This document shows, one piece after another, positions 5,671 through 10,387 of a stretch of DNA of 10,387 nt. Position numbers and translations under genes: made by a program. The stretch covers positions 1 to 10,387 of the forward strand of contig JAHJBU010000098.1 in NCBI GenBank assembly GCA_018813375.1, read 5' to 3'. The stretch comes from Patescibacteria group bacterium (GTDB taxonomy: Bacteria > Patescibacteriota > Microgenomatia > UBA1400 > PJMF01). The stretch's first letter is position 1. Each line of letters opens with the position of its first letter. The notes under the pieces were generated by a model. That model was not told where the DNA came from, ran no database searches, and worked only from the letters and a program-made list of their open reading frames with translations.

Positions 5671-5880
5671 CTATTCAGCTCCAGGATGGCGTTTGTGTTG
5701 TTTGCCAGTTGAATAAGGTCCTCTACGATCTTGACCTATTAAAGATATAGTAGAAATAGTATTTTTATTCCATGGATCATAATCAATTATTTGCTCATCG
5801 ATTAATTTAGCTTCTTCTGGAGTCAAAGCTCTTTCATTCATTATTGCTAAGGCTTTCTTTGCAGTGATTGTTTCATTCAT
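5671..5880 (-). CDS. 69-residue hypothetical protein
   Basis: I do not recognise this protein. The first half is a probable helical pair (ITAKKALAIMNERALTPEEA, residues 5-24, then KLIDEQI). The second half is polar with RRGPYSTGKQHKRHPG (52-67). No membrane segment or metal motif is visible. The start ATG 5880-5878 has no Shine-Dalgarno sequence, but a good promoter (TTGAAC, 16 bp, TATAAT at 5896-5891) puts the transcript start about 4-6 nt ahead of it, so the mRNA would be leaderless. Divergent from the penicillin-binding protein gene and convergent with the BRO gene. The promoter support and protein-like composition favour a real gene. Confidence 0.6.
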   Translation of the reverse strand: MNETITAKKALAIMNERALTPEEAKLIDEQIIDYDPWNKNTISTISLIGQDRRGPYSTGKQHKRHPGAE

Positions 5881-5890
5881 AGTAATTTGT

Positions 5891-5918
5891 ATTATAGTAC
5901 AATGATTGTATGGTTCAA
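5891..5918 (-). promoter_or_regulatory. Divergent promoter with inverted-repeat operator candidate
   Basis: Minus-strand -35 TTGAAC (5918-5913) and -10 TATAAT (5896-5891) have a 16-bp spacer. The spacer holds a perfect dyad, TACAAT-G-ATTGTA (5898-5910), whose last base is the A of the ATG of the penicillin-binding protein gene. Each arm also resembles a -10 box. A protein bound here could affect both genes. The plus-strand promoter is not clear (TATAGT at 5894-5899 is the best candidate). Confidence 0.45.
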
Positions 5919-7517
5919 GACTATGGAAATCTAAAATCTGTATTAGATCAAGACGAGCAAGCGCAGCCGCGGTTGGATTTTCAATCTAATCCAGTTCATA
6001 AAACTAAACCAGCTAAATTTATTTCCACTTGGCAAAATCAGATCAAGCGTCTACTTGCGAGAGTACCTCAAACTGTTACTATACGAGATATGGAAATTAA
6101 TCTGACTGCTATTTGGGAAAAAATTACTGCTCCGTTTAGATTTCTGCGGCGAAAAACTACCAGCAAAGCCAAATCTCGTCGTCTTCCACCCGCTCAACAG
6201 AAGCTACGCAAAATTAAGCTCATTCGCTTGGGAGCAATTGGTGGTCTAGTCGCAGTAGTTGTTGGTGTTTTAGGGTTTTTTGGTCTTTATGCTTGGTATG
6301 CTAAGGATTTACCCAAGCCAGGTGAAGTAGTGCGTAGAACAGGCTTTAGTACACGCATTTACGATCGCAACGGCGAGCTTCTCTATGATCTTCATAACAC
6401 TGAGCGTCGTACCCCGATTCAGATCGAGGAAGCTCCAGACCATCTCAAGCACGCCACAGTTGCCATTGAAGACAAAGATTTTTATAAACATCAAGGTTTT
6501 GATTTCTTAACTATTTTACGTATTCCATATAACGCTATTGTTAGACATCGAGTAATAGGTGGTTCTACCCTCACCCAACAGCTGGTGAAAAATGCCCTAC
6601 TAAGCAATGAGAGGACCGTTATTCGTAAATTTAAAGAACTTATTTTATCACTTCAGATTGAGCGTCGTTTTAGTAAGGATGAAATTTTAGAGATGTATTT
6701 AAACGAAGCGCCTTATGGTGGAACGGCCTGGGGTGTGGGGGCGGCGGCTGATATGTATTTCACAAAATATGTAGGCAAACTAACCGTGGCTGAGTCGGCA
6801 TTTTTAGCTGGTTTGCCACAGCGTCCTTCTATCTATTCACCCTTTGCTGGTAAAGAAGATGAAGATGGAAATCCTTATTGGCGAGGTCGGACCAAATCTG
6901 TATTAGAGAGAATGAATGAACAGGGTTATTTATCAGAAATTGCTTATCAAGAAGCTTTGACTGAGTTGGACTCTATGGAGTTTGAGCGAACAGTTAGCAA
7001 TATTAGAGCTCCCCATTTTGTGTTTTATATCCGTGATCAGTTAGAAGAAATGTTTGGTGAAGACGTGGTGGAAAGTGGCGGTCTTCAGGTTACTACTACC
7101 TTAGATTTAAAGCTACATGAAGAGGCTGAAAAAATTGTTAAAGAAGAAGTAGAAGATATTGCTTATCTAAACATCACTAATGGCGCAGCCGTGGTGATGG
7201 ATCCTAAAACTGGGGAAATTTTAAGTATGGTCGGGAGCGCTGATTATTTTGCGCGGGAAGCTACAGAGGAGGGTGACGTTGCTATGGGTGGTCAGTTTAA
7301 CGTGGCAGTTGATGGTTTGCGCCAGCCTGGTTCATCAATTAAGCCAGTGACTTATTTAGCGATGCTACAACGCGGGTTTACACCAGCCAGTATGTTGATG
7401 GATGTGGAAACCGAATTTATGACTGGGGTTGATCCAACAGAAAAACCTTATCAACCTAAAAATTATGATGGCAAGTTTCATGGTCCAATTAGTTTGCGTA
7501 ATGCTCTGGGGAGTTAA
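5910..7517 (+). pseudogene. Class A penicillin-binding protein, N-terminal part (GT51 and first half of transpeptidase)
   Basis: Bifunctional peptidoglycan synthase (PBP1A type) that polymerises and cross-links glycan strands outside the membrane. Residues 1-105 are cytoplasmic and basic, and one membrane segment lies at about 106-130 (LGAIGGLVAVVVGVLGFFG). The GT51 domain spans about 145-320 with catalytic EDKDFYKHQGFD (187-198), GGSTLTQQLVKN (217-228), RKFKELILSLQIERRF (239-254) and EMYLNEAPYG (261-270). The transpeptidase begins at about 420 and has the catalytic SxxK as GSSIKP (474-479). The frame stops at TAA 7515-7517, right at the SxN motif, and protein homology continues in the +2 frame. 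Adding one base between 7515 and 7516 restores ALGSSINVPAVK. The start is uncertain: ATG 5910 is the first in frame after an in-frame TAG (5895-5897), without a ribosome site. Confidence 0.9.
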
Positions 7518-7522
7518 TTAAT

Positions 7523-8842
7523 GTGCCCGCAGTTAAATCAGTGGCTTTGGTGGGTGTGGAAAACTTTTTACAGCTCGCTTATGAGCTAGGCTTTAATACT
7601 TTGGAGCCTTCTGAAGAAAATTTAAAGAGGTTTGGTCTGGCGGTTACTTTGGGTGGTGGTGAGGTCCATTTATTAGATACAGTTACAGCTTATAGTGCTT
7701 TTGCTAATGGTGGTAGTAAAGTTCAGCCAATCTCTATTCTCAAGGTTGAAGATATTGATGGAAATGTTTTATTTGAAAATAAACAAGTTAGTGGTTTGCA
7801 AGTTATTACTGTTGCACAAGCATTTTTAATTAATCATATTTTGTCTGATAATAATGCTCGTTTATTAGCTTTTGGAGTTAATTCACTTTTAAATACTGGG
7901 CGGCCGATTGCAGTAAAAACTGGTACGACCAATGATCAACGTGACAACTGGACGATTGGCTGGAGTCAGGAAATTATGGTGGGTACTTGGGTGGGAAATA
8001 ATAATAATTCGCCGATGAAACAAGTTGCTTCTGGTGTAACTGGAGCTTCGCCAATTTGGCGACGAATTATTTTTGCTGCTCTTGATCAAGGCTATGGAGC
8101 TCCAGAATGGATAGTTCCTGGGGGCGTGGAGCAAGTACAAGTGGATAGTATTTCAGGATATCCCCCTCACGTTGGTTTTCCAGAAAAAACCGAATATGTT
8201 TTGACTGGGACACTACCTTCATTGCCAGACCCAATCCACACCAAACTTAAGTTGTGTCGCGGAGAAGATAAATTAGCCAACGACGCACGAATTGCAGCTG
8301 GAGATTATGATGAGAGAGAATACATAGTGATTCAACTAGATGATCCAGTTAGTCAGGATGGCAAAAATCGTTGGCAGGAGGCAGTTAATGCTTGGATAGA
8401 GGCCCAAAGTGATTCGCGATATAAGCCACCCACAGAATCATGCGGTGAGTCGAGTGATGTCTTTGTAGAAATGAAAAAACCTAAACATGAAAAGAAATAT
8501 GACACTGAAGATATTGAAATTGAGGTGAGGGCGGAGAGCGGTGAGGGCATTGAGAAGATTGAAATTATTGTTGATGGTGAAGTTAGAGAAACCATTAATG
8601 ATCGTGAATATAAAGGTAAAATAAAAATTTTAAAAGGTCGTCATGAAGTTTGGGCAAAAGCTTATTCGCGAGAGGATAAATCAAAAGAAACCAGCAAGGC
8701 TAAAATTGGAACTGGTGGAGAGGATTGGAAAAAACCGGAGCCAACTCCGTCTCCAATCCCATCTCCGACACCTAGTCCGTCTCCAAGCCCATCACCAACT
8801 CCTCCTCCAAGCGCAGAGATCAGTCCTAGCCCAATTATCTAG
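7523..8842 (+). pseudogene. Class A penicillin-binding protein, C-terminal part (transpeptidase, Ig-like domain, Pro/Ser tail)
   Basis: Continuation of the preceding gene in another frame. Its apparent GTG start is just the Val of the NVPAVK segment and has no ribosome site, so it is not an independent gene. It contains the rest of the transpeptidase domain, including GLAVTLGGGEVHLLD and the third active-site motif KTGTT (7916-7930). The TNDQRDNWTIGWS and VGTWVGNNNNSPM segments are typical of PBP1A. After the catalytic domain comes a Ser/Cys-poor linker and an Ig-like beta domain (IEIEVRAESGEGIEKIEIIV, with DGEVRETI after it). The tail is low-complexity PTPSPIPSPTPSPSPSP, probably a spacer at or through the envelope. 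Repaired, the whole protein would be about 976 residues. The rest of the sequence is well preserved, so the break is recent, a sequencing error or a mixed-population artefact. Confidence 0.9.
8741..8800 (+). repeat. Two tandem 30-bp units coding a Pro/Ser/Thr tail
   Basis: Units 8741-8770 and 8771-8800 align without gaps. Both contain TCCGTCTCCAA followed by CCCATC, with roughly eight differences. Ten codons per unit encode PTPSPIPSPT-like sequence. The degenerate repeat continues to about 8835. Such tails change length by slippage or unequal recombination. Confidence 0.7.
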
Positions 8843-8867
8843 CTCTTCTCCTACTTGAGTTCTACAG

Positions 8868-8900
8868 AATAAATACAGCTTATTTTTTATTTTTCTTTTT
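8868..8900 (+). terminator. Weak terminator-like element after the penicillin-binding protein gene
   Basis: AATAA (8868-8872) can pair with TTATT (8880-8884), and a long T-rich run follows to 8900. The stem is only A-T pairs, so intrinsic termination would be weak. The site lies between convergent genes, where a terminator is expected. Confidence 0.3.
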
Positions 8901-8923
8901 AGATTTAACCCGATGAATCCATA

Positions 8924-9016
8924 TTATTTCCTTTTTCGGTCTTTCCAGAGCATGTATACAATTCCAGCAAGTCCAATTCCAATAAGAATTAAGAAAGTAA
9001 GAGTGAGTGTATCCAT
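8924..9016 (-). CDS. 30-residue single-pass membrane peptide
   Basis: ATG 9016-9014 follows directly on the TAA of the 61-residue gene. AAAGGA lies 6 nt upstream, inside that gene's last codons, which is a strong translation signal. The peptide is a short acidic/polar start (MDTLT), a hydrophobic stretch of about 18 residues (TFLILIGIGLAGIVYML) and a basic end (WKDRKRK), giving an N-out/C-in single-pass topology. KdpF-like size and shape are noted, but no Kdp genes are near. It is probably co-translated with the upstream two-pass membrane protein. Function unknown. Confidence 0.65.
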   Translation of the reverse strand: MDTLTLTFLILIGIGLAGIVYMLWKDRKRK

Positions 9017-9202
9017 TTAAGATCCTTTGATTGCTAGATATCCTATTACATAAAAAATAGCACAAAGGAGAATCCCTAGCAAGAGATGAATAATAGAGAT
9101 TTTCCCCTGTGGTATTAATTGCACAAAAACTATACCCGCCAGAGCTAGGTTTCCTAATTCAATAATTTTTTCACCTATTTCCTGACTTCCGCAACGGGAC
9201 AC
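9017..9202 (-). CDS. Small two-pass membrane protein, 5' end probably altered by an insertion sequence
   Basis: The core IGEKIIELGNLALAGIVF (residues 9-26) plus a second hydrophobic segment (about 36-58, ISIIHLLLGILLCAIFYV) is the layout of small two-helix membrane proteins in many bacteria. Their N-terminus usually begins just before the 'IGEK' helix. The first codons here (GTG, then SRCGSQ) lie directly behind the transposase stop, in what is likely the insertion-sequence end. No ribosome site is seen before the GTG. The original start was therefore probably removed and the listed start is a guess. It is followed by the 30-residue membrane peptide with stop and start adjoining. Function unknown. 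Confidence 0.6.
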   Translation of the reverse strand: MSRCGSQEIGEKIIELGNLALAGIVFVQLIPQGKISIIHLLLGILLCAIFYVIGYLAIKGS

Positions 9203-10387
9203 CCTAGGACTGGGTAGTGTGGATAAGTTGGTAAAGTAATTTTTGTTTCTGATCCATCTGTAAAATAATTTGTTTTTGTATTTTGGTTTCTGGATCTATG
9301 TAAAATAAGGCGTACATATTGTGAGTTAGCTTGGCGGCTTTTTTAACACTCAATGGTATTTGATGTTTTTTAAGTAATCTCTCTAGTTCTTTGTAGACAG
9401 CGTAAGCTGCAAAAACAATACTCAGGTGAGCCTCAATTCTGTTTCTTTTGGAGTGGTAAATAGGTCTGATTCTAAGATCTGTTTTTGAAATTCTAAAGGC
9501 TTTTTCAATTAACCAAAGACTGGAATAGTGAGTAATGATGGTTTCTGGTTTTAGTCTAGTGTTAGTAATGTAACCTTTAAGACCATCCCACACTCCATCA
9601 TCGTTAAATTTTTGATAATTAATTTGTACTTCTGCTTTACCTTGAAGTTGAAGATATTTGTTGTAACCACGGCTGCTAAGGTGTGTTTTAGTTAATTTGC
9701 CTGTTTTAACTCTTTTTTCTAGTCTCCTCAAGCCTTTTTTGCGATTGAATTGGTCTTTGGTAGCCCGACTCTTGGAGTAACCAACTATCAGTCTTACATC
9801 TTGATGTTTTTGTCCCTGTTTATCTCCTGGATTCTTAGAGATCACGCCTACTGGTTTTTGTAGACTGAGCTTTAAATCTAAGATCTGTTGTTTAACATTG
9901 CTTGATTCGTTCTTGATTCTAGCTCCTAAAATATATTCATAACCCCCGTCACTTAATGCTTGAAGGTTTTTTTGACTAAATAGTCCTGCATCAGCTACTA
10001 CCACGGGCTTGTCTAGTCCAAACTTCTCTTCTAATCTTCGGATAGCTGGAATTAATGTTTTACCTTCAAAGGTGTTACCAGGGAACAACTCATAACCAAG
10101 GGGGTAACCTGTTGTTGTGGTAAGTAAACCCAACATAATCTGTGGGTGATGGAACTTTCCATCTTTACTAAAACCAGTTTTTCGTAGGTCATCCTCACTC
10201 TCTGTCTCAAAGTAAAGAGTGGTCATGTCATAGAAAACTACTTGAATTTTACCTCCCAGGAGTTGCTTGGTGTGGTTGAAAATTATAGTTTCAATTTGCT
10301 CCTGATGTTTGTCTGCTAGTTCATCAAGAAAACGATAAATTTGATCAATTTTTATCTCTACTCGCTGATATCGATAAAGATAATCAA
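9190..10387 (-). mobile_element. Insertion sequence, IS1634-like, right side beyond window
   Basis: The element consists of the transposase gene and its 3' end. The left boundary is estimated: the sequence just outside the stop (GGTGTCCCGTTGCGGAAG, minus strand 9203-9186) looks like a terminal repeat. The matching repeat would be outside the window, so neither inverted repeats nor a target duplication can be checked. Confidence 0.5.
9204..10387 (-). CDS. IS1634-type DDE transposase, partial (5' end outside window)
   Basis: The frame is open without a stop from the window edge to TAG 9206-9204, about 394 codons. The ATG at 10226 is internal, because coding sequence upstream reads KIQVVFYDMTTLYFE, which carries the first catalytic Asp (codon 10229-10227) immediately before that Met. 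Numbered from that Met, the second Asp is in VVVADAGLFS (Asp79) and the Glu in LWLIEKAFRISKTDLRIRP (Glu241). FSKDGKFHHPQIMLGLL (19-35) and PGNTFEGKTL (49-58) are further family signatures. The DDE triad is complete and no frameshift is seen, so the enzyme could be active. It catalyses cut-and-paste movement of its element. The gene ends 1 bp from the apparent start of the 61-residue membrane protein. Confidence 0.9.
   Translation of the reverse strand, partial: DYLYRYQRVEIKIDQIYRFLDELADKHQEQIETIIFNHTKQLLGGKIQVVFYDMTTLYFETESEDDLRKTGFSKDGKFHHPQIMLGLLTTTTGYPLGYELFPGNTFEGKTLIPAIRRLEEKFGLDKPVVVADAGLFSQKNLQALSDGGYEYILGARIKNESSNVKQQILDLKLSLQKPVGVISKNPGDKQGQKHQDVRLIVGYSKSRATKDQFNRKKGLRRLEKRVKTGKLTKTHLSSRGYNKYLQLQGKAEVQINYQKFNDDGVWDGLKGYITNTRLKPETIITHYSSLWLIEKAFRISKTDLRIRPIYHSKRNRIEAHLSIVFAAYAVYKELERLLKKHQIPLSVKKAAKLTHNMYALFYIDPETKIQKQIILQMDQKQKLLYQLIHTTQS

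Noticed and set aside
7523..7525. GTG as a true start of a separate transpeptidase gene
   Set aside because: It encodes the Val of a conserved motif and has no ribosome site. The upstream frame supplies the matching half of the same domain.
8880..9065. 61-residue minus-strand open frame
   Set aside because: It overlaps the 30-residue membrane peptide and the end of the 61-residue membrane gene in another frame. Its composition is not protein-like (many Asn, Cys, Trp, Lys) and it has no ribosome site, while the peptide at 8924-9016 has one.

Overview
The window looks like chromosomal DNA of a low-GC, small-genome bacterium. The best guess is Patescibacteria (Candidate Phyla Radiation), perhaps the Microgenomates side. 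This rests on the style of the class A penicillin-binding protein, the NYN-nuclease fragment, very small membrane proteins, tight spacing and near-leaderless starts. It is a recognition-based inference; no marker gene is present. I see no rRNA, tRNA or CRISPR.

Left part (1-4512), mostly minus strand. A promoter at 4484-4512 feeds a complete T-box riboswitch (4131-4461) with stem I, a specifier bulge, the conserved T-box and a 15-bp terminator. Next, right to left, come a SAM-dependent methyltransferase (3285-4073), a MetE-like cobalamin-independent methionine synthase (2159-3265), a RhuM-like fragment without its C-terminal part (1780-2052), tyrosyl-tRNA synthetase (571-1770), a NYN-domain fragment without its N-terminal part (211-570) and a 35-residue membrane protein (10-117). 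The specifier bulge contains UAC (Tyr) or AUA (Ile) depending on register, but not AUG (Met). It therefore suits the distant tyrS better than the methionine-type genes directly behind the riboswitch. tyrS sits between two broken genes, so this block looks rearranged. A short plus-strand RNA unit (promoter, hairpin, T-run) lies at 111-206.

Middle (4513-5909). The gene-free stretch 4513-4814 holds a bidirectional terminator and a long imperfect dyad (4618-4701), together readable as a minus-strand structured RNA of about 130 nt. A BRO-N (phage antirepressor-like) gene follows on the plus strand. A 69-residue hypothetical gene runs towards it and is divergent from the next gene, across 29 bp that hold a perfect inverted repeat.

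Right part (5910-10387). A class A penicillin-binding protein (GT51 plus transpeptidase, Ig-like domain, Pro/Ser/Thr tail) is split by a one-base loss that falls in the Ser codon of its SxN catalytic motif. Converging on it are a 30-residue and a 61-residue membrane protein on the minus strand. Then comes an IS1634-type (IS4-superfamily-like) transposase that runs off the right edge. The start of the 61-residue protein seems to lie in the end of this insertion sequence.
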